The notes: a model not told the origin generated them from the letters alone. A stretch of DNA of 63,787 nt from Prevotellaceae bacterium UBA711 (GCA_002297545.1 DBLZ01000103.1:1147-64933); one strand, 5' to 3'; positions 32,828-42,232 are shown, counted from the stretch's first letter. A program made the numbers and translations.

Positions 32828-33623
32828 ATTGATCGGATGTGATATTTATGTCGGTGAAGCCGAAGGATGCAAGCAATAGGCTGATTTCTTTTGGATAGGC
32901 TCTGTTGATCTCCAGACATAACCATCCGCCGGGTGTGAGGTGGGACATGGCATAAGCTGCGATGGCACGATAGAAGATCAATGGATCGGTGTCGGGCACG
33001 AAGAGGGCCTGGTGAGGTTCGTGCATGAGGACATTCGGCTCCATCTCGGCGGCCTCGTGGAGGCAGATGTAAGGTGGATTGCTGACGATGACATCCCAAC
33101 GTGGAGCCGTGTCGGTGGGCTGCAGGATGTCGTCTTGGAAGAAAGTGATCACGGCACCCAATCTTGTGGCATTTCTCTCCGCCACCTCCAGGGCCGTGGG
33201 CGAGATATCCATGGCGGAGACTCTGTATCCTTTCAACGCCAAGGATACGGCTATGCTTCCACTGCCAGTGCCAATGTCCAAAATGCTGGGGGGGACGTCG
33301 GTGGACGGTATGGCGGAGCAGATGGTGGAAACGGTGCTCACGAGCTTCTCGGTTTCGGGACGTGGTATGAGCACTCCCGGGCATACCTCAAAGGAATGCC
33401 CACAGAAGGTCGCCCGTCCCAAAATGTATTGTATGGGTTCGTTTTTAAGCAGCCGCTCGGTGATTTCGTCGAGTCTCTGTTGCTGTTCTGTGGAAATTTC
33501 GTTATCTTTGCCCAACAATATGTCGGTGTGTGTCAGCCCGAAGCACTCTTCCATGACCATGCGGTACAGGGCACGACCCTCGGACGAACCGTAGTGACTC
33601 TTTAGTTCCTGTAAGTGATTCAT
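32793..33623 (-). CDS. prmC: Peptide chain release factor N5-glutamine methyltransferase
   Basis: PrmC methylates the Gln of the GGQ motif of release factors. The 276 residues contain an N-terminal helical domain (residues about 1-75, with QYILGRATFCGHSFEV), the SAM motif ILDIGTGSGSIAVSLA and the catalytic NPPYI preceded by VIVS. The -7 promoter element is only 5-12 bases before the start codon, which would make the message leaderless or nearly so if this start is right; the next in-frame Met is 21 residues on. It overlaps recX. Confidence 0.94.
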   Translation of the reverse strand: MNHLQELKSHYGSSEGRALYRMVMEECFGLTHTDILLGKDNEISTEQQQRLDEITERLLKNEPIQYILGRATFCGHSFEVCPGVLIPRPETEKLVSTVSTICSAIPSTDVPPSILDIGTGSGSIAVSLALKGYRVSAMDISPTALEVAERNATRLGAVITFFQDDILQPTDTAPRWDVIVSNPPYICLHEAAEMEPNVLMHEPHQALFVPDTDPLIFYRAIAAYAMSHLTPGGWLCLEINRAYPKEISLLLASFGFTDINITSDQYDNPRIASAHL

Positions 33624-33627
33624 GCCT

Positions 33628-33635
33628 CAAAGGTA
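33628..33635 (-). promoter_or_regulatory. -7 promoter element directly upstream of prmC
   Basis: CAAAGGTA on the plus strand (TACCTTTG on the minus) ends only 4 bases before the ATG of prmC. This spacing would place the transcription start at or within a few bases of the start codon. Confidence 0.65.
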
Positions 33636-33674
33636 CGGAGAACCGGGCGGATGACAAAATAATAGATGCGGAAA

Positions 33675-34736
33675 ATGGAAAAGGATGACAAGAAATTCAT
33701 GCAGAGAGCCATACAACTGGCTCTCTGCGGAGAGGCTTCTACGATGCCCAATCCCATGGTGGGTGCCGTGATAGTGTGCGATGGAAACATTGTGGGTGAG
33801 GGTTATCATCGTCGTTACGGCGGACCGCATGCCGAGGTGAATGCCGTGGCCTGTGCCCGCGCCAATGAGAAATGGCAGACTTTGCGGCAGAGCCGGAACG
33901 GCGGCAGGGAGTTTGCCGGCTGTATCATGTATGTCACTTTGGAACCGTGTGCACATTGGGGCAAGACGCCGCCCTGCTGCGACCTGATAGCTGAGTGCGG
34001 TTTTGACCGTGTGGTGGTGGGCATGCAGGACCCGAATGCCAAAGTGAATGGAGAAGGAATACGCCGCATAAGGGAAGCCGGCATAGAGGTGGAAGTGGGT
34101 GTGATGGAGGCGGAATGCCGTGCCATCAATCCTTGTTTCCTGACATATCATGGCAAGCAGCGTCCGCGTGTGACACTGAAATGGGCACAGACCGATGATG
34201 GCACCATGGGGTATCGACGTATGCAGAAAGGCGAGAGACTTAGGATTTCAACTCCGTTCACCGAGATGCTGGTGCACAGACTGCGTGCCAGATGTCAGGC
34301 TATAATGGTGGGCACGAATACGATGTTGGCCGACAGACCGCTGCTGAGCACTCGCTTGTGGCACGGAACGTCTCCATTGCGTGTGACGATAGACAGACGT
34401 GGTTGTTTGACCGCAGAGGCCTCGTGGCAGAGTGATGATGCCGAGACATTGGTTTATGGCAACGAGATCCTGCCCGAGATCCTGTATGATTTGCACAAAC
34501 GTGGTGTGCAGCATCTATTGGTGGAGGGTGGCAGTAAACTGCTGCAAAGCTTTGTCAACGAAGATTTGTGGGATGATGCCCGTGTGGAGACATCCTATGC
34601 TTCCGGCATGGTTGCCGCGGCGGATGGAGATGGGGATAAGGTGACGGCTCCCCAATTGCGTCATGCGAAACTGTGCGAGGAATATATGGTGGACGGTAAC
34701 AAATTGCTAATTTTCATTAACACAAGGCATATTTAA
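33675..34736 (+). CDS. ribD: Bifunctional riboflavin deaminase/reductase
   Basis: RibD performs the deaminase and reductase steps after GTP cyclohydrolase II in riboflavin synthesis. The deaminase domain (about 1-145) shows the zinc motif HAEVNAV and PCAHWGKTPPC; the reductase domain (about 150-353) shows RPRVTLKWAQTDDG and HLLVEGGSKLLQSF. It has 353 residues from 33675; an ATG at 33666 adds three. It is divergent from prmC with a 51-base gap and is followed after 62 bases by the DUF6242-like gene, which has its own promoter. Confidence 0.95.
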   Translation: MEKDDKKFMQRAIQLALCGEASTMPNPMVGAVIVCDGNIVGEGYHRRYGGPHAEVNAVACARANEKWQTLRQSRNGGREFAGCIMYVTLEPCAHWGKTPPCCDLIAECGFDRVVVGMQDPNAKVNGEGIRRIREAGIEVEVGVMEAECRAINPCFLTYHGKQRPRVTLKWAQTDDGTMGYRRMQKGERLRISTPFTEMLVHRLRARCQAIMVGTNTMLADRPLLSTRLWHGTSPLRVTIDRRGCLTAEASWQSDDAETLVYGNEILPEILYDLHKRGVQHLLVEGGSKLLQSFVNEDLWDDARVETSYASGMVAAADGDGDKVTAPQLRHAKLCEEYMVDGNKLLIFINTRHI

Positions 34737-34771
34737 TGCGCGCTTATGCCCGAGATGTGGAATAAATGCCG

Positions 34772-34779
34772 TACTTTTG
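34772..34779 (+). promoter_or_regulatory. -7 promoter element for the envelope block
   Basis: TACTTTTG fits TAnnTTTG. It lies 19 bases before the first possible start of the lipoprotein gene (34799) and 43 before the second (34823). Confidence 0.55.
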
Positions 34780-34822
34780 TGGCCAAATCGTATATATAAT
34801 GTACCAGAAACAAGGAAGCGCG

Positions 34823-36241
34823 ATGGCGGGGCTGTTGCAGAAGGCTGTGTTGGCGGTGACGGCAATGCTGCTGATGGCATCATGTATGTCTGACAGCTCC
34901 TCCGACGGCGATGATATTGTGAGAAGCAATGCCTGCTCTGTCTCAAGTGTGAAGTTCAATACGATGAGACGGCTGGTGACTGTAAAGGCATCCGATGGTG
35001 TAACGGATAGCACCTACTATTCTACATTTACTTCATCTCAGTGGATCTTCTCAGTCGATCACAGGAACCTGACGGTGGAGAACAGGGATTCTCTACCATA
35101 CGGTACGGACTTGTCCAAATGTGTCATGAATCTTTCTTATACCGGTGCAATAGCCTATTATCGTGCATCAGATGCATGGGATGATGATCCTTGGATGACC
35201 TATAACGGTACGGATAGCATAGACTTGCGCAAACCGTTGCATATAAGGGTGCTGGCTACTGATAATACCGAGCGTAGGTATGTTCTTCGTGTCAATGTGC
35301 ATACCATGTACGGCGATAGTTTGAGATGGACAACAGTTGAGGCTGATCCTGCCATGAGCGGTGCTTACCCCATGAAGGCCATGGGATGGGAAGATAAGAT
35401 GACCGTTATGGTTAACGATGGCGATGCCGTACTATGGCTGACGCATGCAGCAGGAAATCTTGGCGAATGGACCCGTCAGGTGACGGATCTGCCCCTGAAC
35501 ACTGATGTGACTTCCTTGGCGTGCGAGACCGGTGGCGGGCAGTTGTATGTCAATACTACTGATGGTGTCCTGTATGCCAGTGCCGATGGTGTGGCTTGGA
35601 ATCGCTTGTTTCAGCGTGACGGGTTGCGCTTGGCTGGCCTGTCTGAAAACAAAATATACATTATGGCAGAAGGAGCGTTGCACAGTGCTTCGTATTCAGA
35701 CGTCATGCAGGGCATGGCGTGGGATGATGAGACGCTGGACGAGGACGCCGCTCTATTGCCCGATGCGGAATTGACATTCACTACATACCACGACGAACAT
35801 GATGTCACAAGGATGCTGGTTGCCGGTAACCGTAGCGTGGCAGAAGATACCACGGCTGTGGTATGGAGCAAGTCATGGCTCGGTTTTGAAGATGAGAACA
35901 GCGAGACTTGGATGCACTATAACCGCACGTGGGACAATACGCATCAGATGCCTATGTTGAGGTATCTCAATGTCGTGTACTATGATAGCAAGTTGGTTGC
36001 CATCGGCGGAGGCAGCAAAGATGGCAAGGTGGAAGCAATGGACTGCTTCTTTATAAGCGAAGATAACGGATTGACGTGGTGGAAGTGGCAGGATATACTG
36101 CCTCCTTCTGATTTGTCGAAAGTAGGTGGTTATATAGCCTCTGGCGTGGATAGCAGCAAGTTCCTGTGGCTTGTGGCCGGAGGCAAGGTATATCGCGGGC
36201 GTATCAACAGGTTGAGTTTCGCCCGTCCGGATATAGACTGA
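34823..36241 (+). CDS. DUF6242-like beta-propeller lipoprotein
   Basis: A 472-residue lipoprotein (MAGLLQKAVLAVTAMLLMASC, lipid Cys at 21; an ATG at 34799 would add eight residues). Residues about 35-150 form an Ig-like segment (SSVKFNTMRRLVTVKASDG). The rest is repeat-rich with Asp-box-like units (VLYASADGVAWNRLF, FFISEDNGLTWWKW) typical of a sialidase-like propeller. I recall the DUF6242 family in this position next to uppS in Bacteroidales. Function unknown; probably surface or periplasmic. It is followed by a PorG-like gene after 10 bases. Confidence 0.75.
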   Translation: MAGLLQKAVLAVTAMLLMASCMSDSSSDGDDIVRSNACSVSSVKFNTMRRLVTVKASDGVTDSTYYSTFTSSQWIFSVDHRNLTVENRDSLPYGTDLSKCVMNLSYTGAIAYYRASDAWDDDPWMTYNGTDSIDLRKPLHIRVLATDNTERRYVLRVNVHTMYGDSLRWTTVEADPAMSGAYPMKAMGWEDKMTVMVNDGDAVLWLTHAAGNLGEWTRQVTDLPLNTDVTSLACETGGGQLYVNTTDGVLYASADGVAWNRLFQRDGLRLAGLSENKIYIMAEGALHSASYSDVMQGMAWDDETLDEDAALLPDAELTFTTYHDEHDVTRMLVAGNRSVAEDTTAVVWSKSWLGFEDENSETWMHYNRTWDNTHQMPMLRYLNVVYYDSKLVAIGGGSKDGKVEAMDCFFISEDNGLTWWKWQDILPPSDLSKVGGYIASGVDSSKFLWLVAGGKVYRGRINRLSFARPDID

Positions 36242-36251
36242 TATCAAGATA

Positions 36252-36947
36252 GTGAAGCGACTGTTGCCCATACTCTTGGCTGTGGCCAGCATTGGCACCG
36301 GGTCTGCATCGGCTCAGTCAGAGGTGCTGGAGTATCGTTGGGACGTGGGCGGAGGTGCCGGCTTGTGCTATTATATAGGTGATGTCAACGGGACTCCGTT
36401 TTCGGGTAGCAGTTTCATGGCCGCCTTTACGCTGAGGCGCAACTTCAATCCCAGGATGGCCTTGAAGATGGATCTTGCTTATGGACGGTATGGAGGCTCC
36501 ACAAAGGGATACTACATGCCTCAGGAACCCGGCTCCACAGAGCAGGCCTTGGACTTTGACTTCAAAGGTAATGTAGTTGACTTTGGAGCACAGTTCGAAC
36601 TGAACTTTTGGGGCTACGGAATGGGACCCAGCTATAAGAAGCTCTCGCGAATAACGCCATATGCCATTCTTGGCATTGGTGCAACGGTGGGGGGGACAGG
36701 AGATGGCACGGCTTTCGGCGCCAATTTCCCTATAGGCGTCGGAGTGAAATATAAGGTGAAACCTCGGTTGAACCTGGTGTGGGAGTGGACGCATCGCTTT
36801 TCAACTATCGATAAGTTGGATGGCGTGCGCTTGAGCGACCCTTATTATATCGAGAGTTCGGGGCTGAAGAACAAGGACAGCTATTCCTTCTTCATGTTCT
36901 CGCTAACATACGACATTAGTCCGAAATATAGACTATGCAACAATTAG
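36252..36947 (+). CDS. DUF6089/PorG-like outer-membrane beta-barrel protein
   Basis: A 231-residue outer-membrane protein with a signal peptide (MKRLLPILLAVASIGTGSASAQ) and amphipathic strands ending in YSFFMFSLTYDISPKYR. The opening GGGAGLCYYIGDVNG and the segment with TFRRN-like TLRRNFNPRMALKMDLAYGR are typical of the PorG/DUF6089 family linked to type IX secretion in relatives. Here no other por gene is present, so a T9SS role is not shown. It starts with GTG and overlaps uppS by 13 bases, so the start of uppS is inside it. Confidence 0.82.
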   Translation: MKRLLPILLAVASIGTGSASAQSEVLEYRWDVGGGAGLCYYIGDVNGTPFSGSSFMAAFTLRRNFNPRMALKMDLAYGRYGGSTKGYYMPQEPGSTEQALDFDFKGNVVDFGAQFELNFWGYGMGPSYKKLSRITPYAILGIGATVGGTGDGTAFGANFPIGVGVKYKVKPRLNLVWEWTHRFSTIDKLDGVRLSDPYYIESSGLKNKDSYSFFMFSLTYDISPKYRLCNN

Positions 36948-37669
36948 ACAATAGCCGGATACCGGCACACATAGCCATCATCATGGATGGCAATGGTCGC
37001 TGGGCCAAGGCAAAAGGCTTGCCAAGGACAGCAGGGCATGTGGAGGGTGTGGCTACGGTGAAGAAAATTACTGAAGAGGCTACTCGCTTGGGTGTGAAGT
37101 ACCTTACCTTATACACCTTTAGTACGGAGAACTGGAACCGGCCAATTGAGGAGGTGGAGGCTCTGATGAACCTGGTGCTGACCAACCTTGAAGAAGAGAT
37201 TTTCATGAAGAACAATGTGCGCTTCCGCATGATAGGCGAAATGGAACGCCTGCCGCAGAGTGTGCAGAAACGTTTGGGCGAGTGCATAGAGCGTACGTCA
37301 GTGAACACGGGTATGACTATGGTTGTGGCCTTGAGCTATAGCAGCAGATGGGAACTGACACGGGCCGCACGTCTGATGGCCGATAAGGTGAAGAGTGGTG
37401 AGATGTTGCCTGAGGATATCAATGAGGACACAATGGAGGCGTATCTCGCTACGAACTTTATGCCGGACCCCGACTTGTTGATACGCACAGGCGGTGAGCT
37501 TCGTATAAGCAATTACCTGCTGTGGCAGTGTGCCTATTCCGAGTTCTATTTCACGGACTGCTATTGGCCGGATTTCGATGAGGAGGCTCTGAGAATGGCC
37601 ATCGCAGACTATCAGCACCGTCAACGCAGATATGGTAAAACCGGAGAGCAGATAACAGATGAAAAGTAA
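36935..37669 (+). CDS. uppS: Isoprenyl transferase (undecaprenyl diphosphate synthase)
   Basis: UppS builds the C55 isoprenoid carrier for cell-wall and glycan synthesis from IPP and FPP. It has 244 residues, with the cis-prenyltransferase signature IAIIMDGNGRWAKAKG (catalytic Asp), HVEGVATVK, TLYTFSTENWNRP and DLLIRTGGELRISNYLLWQCAYSE. It overlaps the PorG-like gene by 13 bases and bamA by 11 bases. The linkage to bamA is conserved in Bacteroidales. Confidence 0.96.
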   Translation: MQQLDNSRIPAHIAIIMDGNGRWAKAKGLPRTAGHVEGVATVKKITEEATRLGVKYLTLYTFSTENWNRPIEEVEALMNLVLTNLEEEIFMKNNVRFRMIGEMERLPQSVQKRLGECIERTSVNTGMTMVVALSYSSRWELTRAARLMADKVKSGEMLPEDINEDTMEAYLATNFMPDPDLLIRTGGELRISNYLLWQCAYSEFYFTDCYWPDFDEEALRMAIADYQHRQRRYGKTGEQITDEK

Positions 37670-40331
37670 GCTACACCTTATTATATTATATATAGCCATC
37701 ATGTGCATGGCTCCCTTGCAACTGCATGCACAGTATGTGGATCGCGATACGGCTGTGGTGGTGGATTATAGTCGCACACCGCGTCGTGTGGTGGTGAAAA
37801 GCATAGAAGTAGATGGCATTGCCAATTATGACAAATCCATGTTGGCACGCCTTTCCGGCATATCTGTCGGGGATGTCATCTCCATTCCCGGTGACGAAAT
37901 AACCAAGGCTATCAAGCGTTATTGGAAGAACGGCCTTTTCTCCAACGTGGCGATAAAGGTGGACTCCATCATACGGGACTCGGCTTATCTGCATGTACAA
38001 TTGGCTCCACGTCCACGCATCTCCAAGATTAACTATAATGGAGTGAGGAAAAGCGAACGGGATGACCTGAAGGACAAACTGGGCCTCATGACGGACAATC
38101 AGTTGACGCCAAATATGATTGACCGTGCCAAGATACTGGGTCAACGTTATTTTGACGACAAGGGTTTCAAGAACGCCGAGATAGAAGTGCTGCAACACGA
38201 CGACCCCGCGGCGCCCGACAAGGTAATAGTGGATGTGAATGTCAAGAAGAACGGCAAGATACTCGTCCATAAGATCAACGTCATAGGCAATACCGTAATC
38301 CCCGAGCGCAAATTGAAGGGTAACATCCTGTCCAAGGGTGTACTGAAGACTGTGCGTGAGCAGAAAGGTTTCCACAACTGGTTCCGCAGTCACAAGTTTG
38401 TGGACTCCAAGTATAAGGAAGCTAAGGAGAACCTGCAAAACTACTATGCTGAGTTAGGCTATCGCGATGCCATCATAGTTGCAGATACGGTGAAGGCCGT
38501 GGATGAGAAGCATGTCGACCTGAACATCCATGTGGAGGAAGGCAATAAGTATTATCTGCGTAACGTAGAGTGGGTGGGCAATACTGTGTACAAGACGGAG
38601 GACTTGGTACGGCTGCTGGATATGAAGAAAGGTGACGTCTACAATCAAAAGAGATTGGATGACCGCCTTAATACCGATGACGATGCCGTTGGCAACTTGT
38701 ACTACAACAACGGCTACGTCTTCTTTCGTTTGGAGCCCGTGGAGGTGAACATCGTGGGAGATAGTGTGGACCTGGAGATGCGCATTTCCGAAGGTCCTCA
38801 GGCTCGTATCAGCCACGTCAAGATTACGGGTAACGACAGAGTGTATGAGAACGTTGTTCGTCGCGAGTTGCGCAACAAGCCTGGCGACCTGTTCTCGAAG
38901 GATGCGCTATTGCGTTCCTACCGCGAGATCGCCAGTATGGGACACTTCAATGCCGAGAACATTGATTACAAGATAGAACCGGACCTCAACAACGGTACTG
39001 TGGACTTGGGCTGGGGATTGGAGCCTAAGAGTAACGATCAGATTGAGTTCTCTTTGGGCTATGGCCAGACCGGTGTCATAGGCAAGATAGGCCTGAAGTT
39101 CGCCAACTTCTGCTTGGCAAATCTCTTCAAGAAGGGGGGGATGCGTCGTGGCATCATGCCGCAGGGCAATGGTGAGACGTTCAGCATCAGCGGTCAGACC
39201 AACGGTTCGTACTATCAGCAGTACAGTATCTCTTACGTCAATCCATGGTTTGGTGGCAAACGTCCCAATACGTTCTCGTTCAGTGCCTTCTATAGCAAGC
39301 AGACGGATGTCAGCGACCGTTACTACAACTCCGCATACTACGACAACTACTACAACGGCCTCTATGGCGGTTACGGTTATGGCGGTTACGGAGGCTATGG
39401 TTACGGCTATGGTTATGGCGGCAACTACGAGAACTTCTACGACCCTGACAAGTATCAGCAGATCTTCGGTGTGTCGGTCGGATGGGGCAAGCGTCTCCGT
39501 TGGCCCGACGACTATTTCCAGTTCAGTGCGGAACTATCTTACACACGTTATATGATGAAGGACTGGAACTACTTCTCCCTGATGACGAATGGCAACTGCA
39601 ACAATCTGGCACTCCGCTTGACGTTGTCACGTAGCAGCATCGATAGTCCCATATATCCTCGTAGCGGTTCAGAGGTGTCTTTGTCCGTGGCGTTCACTCC
39701 TCCTTACTCCCTGTGGGACGGCAAGGATTATGCCAATTTGGCAAACGACATGACCAGCAGCACATACATGAGGGAGCTACAGGAGAAGTACTCATGGATA
39801 GAGTACCATAAGTGGAAGTTCAAGGCACGCACGTTCACTGCGCTCTCTTCCCACAGCAAGTGCTTTGTGCTGATGACACGTGCGGAAATCGGCCTCTTGG
39901 GCTCATACAACAAGCATAAACCATCGCCCTTCGAGAACTACTACATGGGTGGCGACGGTATGACGGGTTACTCTTCCCTGTATTCCACCGAGACCATCGG
40001 TCTGAGGGGATATGACAATGGCTCCATAACGCCTTCCGGCAACATGGGTTATGCCTACACACGTATGTCACTGGAACTTCGCTATCCTTTCATGCTTGGC
40101 GCCAGCACCAATATATATGGTCTGATCTTTGCCGAGGGTGGTAACTGCTGGAGCAAGATCGGTGACTTCAATCCCTTTGACCTGAAGAAGTCAGTCGGAG
40201 TGGGTGCCCGCATCTTCCTGCCTATGGTGGGCATGCTTGGTATTGACTGGGCATACGGTTTCGACAAGGTTCAGGGCGTAAGCACCTATGGTGGAAGCCA
40301 CTTCCACTTTGTGCTTGGTCAGGAGTTCTGA
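37659..40331 (+). CDS. bamA: Outer-membrane protein assembly factor BamA
   Basis: BamA inserts beta-barrel proteins into the outer membrane. The 890 residues have a signal peptide (MKSKLHLIILYIAIMCMAPLQLHAQ), five POTRA domains (about 45-460; strands such as VVVKSIEVDGIANYDKSML and HKINVIGNTVIPERKLKG), and a C-terminal barrel ending in a typical aromatic FHFVLGQEF. One extracellular loop (about residues 545-590) is a Gly-Tyr-rich run (YGGYGYGGYGGYGYGYG), which is unusual for BamA. It is followed by three Skp/OmpH-like chaperone genes. Confidence 0.96.
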   Translation: MKSKLHLIILYIAIMCMAPLQLHAQYVDRDTAVVVDYSRTPRRVVVKSIEVDGIANYDKSMLARLSGISVGDVISIPGDEITKAIKRYWKNGLFSNVAIKVDSIIRDSAYLHVQLAPRPRISKINYNGVRKSERDDLKDKLGLMTDNQLTPNMIDRAKILGQRYFDDKGFKNAEIEVLQHDDPAAPDKVIVDVNVKKNGKILVHKINVIGNTVIPERKLKGNILSKGVLKTVREQKGFHNWFRSHKFVDSKYKEAKENLQNYYAELGYRDAIIVADTVKAVDEKHVDLNIHVEEGNKYYLRNVEWVGNTVYKTEDLVRLLDMKKGDVYNQKRLDDRLNTDDDAVGNLYYNNGYVFFRLEPVEVNIVGDSVDLEMRISEGPQARISHVKITGNDRVYENVVRRELRNKPGDLFSKDALLRSYREIASMGHFNAENIDYKIEPDLNNGTVDLGWGLEPKSNDQIEFSLGYGQTGVIGKIGLKFANFCLANLFKKGGMRRGIMPQGNGETFSISGQTNGSYYQQYSISYVNPWFGGKRPNTFSFSAFYSKQTDVSDRYYNSAYYDNYYNGLYGGYGYGGYGGYGYGYGYGGNYENFYDPDKYQQIFGVSVGWGKRLRWPDDYFQFSAELSYTRYMMKDWNYFSLMTNGNCNNLALRLTLSRSSIDSPIYPRSGSEVSLSVAFTPPYSLWDGKDYANLANDMTSSTYMRELQEKYSWIEYHKWKFKARTFTALSSHSKCFVLMTRAEIGLLGSYNKHKPSPFENYYMGGDGMTGYSSLYSTETIGLRGYDNGSITPSGNMGYAYTRMSLELRYPFMLGASTNIYGLIFAEGGNCWSKIGDFNPFDLKKSVGVGARIFLPMVGMLGIDWAYGFDKVQGVSTYGGSHFHFVLGQEF

Positions 40332-40417
40332 TGCAGCCGGCATCAGTGAAGCAGATGTGTTAACCATATTCCCCGCCTGGAAGGCAAGCCGCCTCCGGGG
40401 AGTATATAAACCAGATT

Positions 40418-40936
40418 ATGAATATGAAAAGACTATTTCTCACCATCGTGGCACTGGCAGCCTTTGGGTTCTCTGCCAACGCACAGAAGTTCGCTCTTGT
40501 AGACATGGAGTATATCCTCAACCACATTCCTGCATACGAGCGTGCCGGAGAACAGTTGAACCAGGTCTCCAAGAAGTGGCAGGCCGAGGTAGAAGTTTTG
40601 CAGACCGAGGCTCAGAACATGTATAAGAAGTATCAGGGCGAGGCGGTTTTCCTTTCAGACGAGCAGAAGGCTAAGAGCGAAGAAGCTATAATAGCCAAGG
40701 AGAAGGAAGCGGCAGACCTGAAGAAGAAGTACTTTGGTCCCGAAGGGGAACTCTTCAAGAAGCGTGAAAGCCTCATGGCACCCATCCAAGACGAGATTTA
40801 CAATGCCATCAAGGACATCTCGGAACTCAAGGGTTACAGCCTTATATTGGATCGTGCTTCGGACAGCGGCATTATCTTCGCCTCACCCAAGGTGGACATC
40901 TCCAACGAGGTGTTGGCAAAGTTGGGTTATAACTAA
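40418..40936 (+). CDS. Skp/OmpH periplasmic chaperone, first paralogue
   Basis: A Skp/OmpH chaperone, 172 residues, that holds unfolded outer-membrane proteins in the periplasm. Signal peptide MNMKRLFLTIVALAAFGFSANAQ, then FALVDMEYILNHIPAYERAGEQL (the OmpH start), a long coiled coil and the C-terminal LILDRASDSGIIFASPKVDISNEV. Trimeric in the family. It follows bamA with an 86-base gap, the classic bamA-skp arrangement. Confidence 0.93.
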   Translation: MNMKRLFLTIVALAAFGFSANAQKFALVDMEYILNHIPAYERAGEQLNQVSKKWQAEVEVLQTEAQNMYKKYQGEAVFLSDEQKAKSEEAIIAKEKEAADLKKKYFGPEGELFKKRESLMAPIQDEIYNAIKDISELKGYSLILDRASDSGIIFASPKVDISNEVLAKLGYN

Positions 40937-40972
40937 GTAAAGTATCAATCATTAAATAGAAAGACAACGACT

Positions 40973-41509
40973 ATGAAGAAGATTTTATTGGCCATCCTCA
41001 TGGCTGCACCTCTGACCCTTATGGCCCAGACGAAGTTCGCTCATTTCAATTCTACGGAAATCCTTCCCAACATGAAGGAGTATGCCACAGCACAGACCGA
41101 GTTGCAGGCAATGCAGAAACAGTACGAGGATGACCTCAAACTGATGCAGGACGAAATGCAGAAGAAATATGAGGATTATCAGAAGGAAGCCGCTAATCTG
41201 CTGGAGAATGTACGTGCACGTCGCGAGCAGGAACTCAACGATCTCGGACAGCGTTATCAACAGAGTTTGCAGGATAGCCAGCTTGCCCTGCAGAAGGCCA
41301 CTCAGGAGAAGATGGGGCTGATCAGCGAGAAGGTAATGGCCGCAGTGAAGAAGCTTGGCGAGGCCGGTGGTTACGTCTATGTGGTGGATATCAGCAGCGG
41401 TGCCATGTCATTTGTAAACGATGCACTTAGCACCGATATTACAGCGCAGCTCAAGAAGGAACTTGGCGTAACTGCCACTGCTGCCCCTGCCGCAGCACCT
41501 GTAAAGTGA
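40973..41509 (+). CDS. Skp/OmpH periplasmic chaperone, second paralogue
   Basis: A second Skp/OmpH protein, 178 residues. Signal peptide MKKILLAILMAAPLTLMAQ, then KFAHFNSTEILPNMKEYATAQ, a coiled coil with heptad Leu/Met and a C-terminal sheet VYVVDISSGAMSFVNDALSTDITAQLKKEL. A flexible Ala/Pro-rich tail follows. It starts 36 bases after the first paralogue. Tandem Skp genes after bamA are usual in Bacteroidales. Confidence 0.92.
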   Translation: MKKILLAILMAAPLTLMAQTKFAHFNSTEILPNMKEYATAQTELQAMQKQYEDDLKLMQDEMQKKYEDYQKEAANLLENVRARREQELNDLGQRYQQSLQDSQLALQKATQEKMGLISEKVMAAVKKLGEAGGYVYVVDISSGAMSFVNDALSTDITAQLKKELGVTATAAPAAAPVK

Positions 41510-41594
41510 TCACAACACAAGTTTTTTCACCCGAGGCTCACAACGGCATATTGTAGCTTGTGTGCTTACGGAACGGAATACATATATATAAGCG

Positions 41595-42218
41595 ATGAAG
41601 GTAGTGAATCTATTTACGCTTGTCAAGGTATGCTGCCTTGTAGGAGTAATTGCATGGGGACAGACTTCCCGTGCACAGGTTGAGGATAGTGTCCGGACCG
41701 ACACCGTGGCTCATTCTCAGGTTCCACAGCAACGCCCGAGGTCGTTCGTAATGGGACAGATCAACAGCAATCTCATATTGCCGCGCATGCCGCAGTACCT
41801 TGCCATGCAGGAAAGTCTGAAAGCGCTCAAGGCGCAGTATGAGGCTGAGGCCAAGAAGAGCGAGAATGACTTTCAACGTAAGTTTGAGGAGTTTATGCAA
41901 GGGCAAAAGGACTTCCCCAAGACCATCTTGGATAAGCGCCAGAACGAACTTCAGATAATGTTGGAGACCAACGCCGAGTTCCGCATCAAGGCACAGCAAC
42001 TTCTTGCTGAAGCTGAAAATAGCATGTTGGCCGACGTCAAGGCCGAATTGCAGGAGGCCGTTGCCATTGTAGCCCAACAGAAGGGCGTCAGCATAGTGTA
42101 CGACCTGGATGATGGCAGTGTGCCCTACATTGTGCAGGGGCTGGCTGCCGACCTTACTGTTGCTGTCATGCATCAGTTGGGCATCGATACTGCAACGACA
42201 TCATCAACGGCACAATAA
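41595..42218 (+). CDS. Skp/OmpH-like periplasmic protein, third paralogue
   Basis: A third and more divergent Skp/OmpH-like protein, 207 residues. Signal peptide about 1-27 (MKVVNLFTLVKVCCLVGVIAWG), an extra 40-residue Gln/Arg/Val-rich linker, then INSNLILPRMPQYLAMQESLKALKAQYEAEAKK (the OmpH start), a coiled coil with EFMQGQKDFPKTIL, and a final VSIVYDLDDGSVPYIVQGLAADL. It lies between the second paralogue and murI. The third copy suggests specialisation for certain clients. Confidence 0.83.
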   Translation: MKVVNLFTLVKVCCLVGVIAWGQTSRAQVEDSVRTDTVAHSQVPQQRPRSFVMGQINSNLILPRMPQYLAMQESLKALKAQYEAEAKKSENDFQRKFEEFMQGQKDFPKTILDKRQNELQIMLETNAEFRIKAQQLLAEAENSMLADVKAELQEAVAIVAQQKGVSIVYDLDDGSVPYIVQGLAADLTVAVMHQLGIDTATTSSTAQ

Positions 42219-42232
42219 ACCAATAGGCACAA

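Noticed and set aside
36252..36947. Type IX secretion locus
   Set aside because: Only a PorG-like barrel is present. No PorK/L/M/N/P or C-terminal T9SS signals were seen, and this barrel family also occurs beside uppS-bamA without T9SS.
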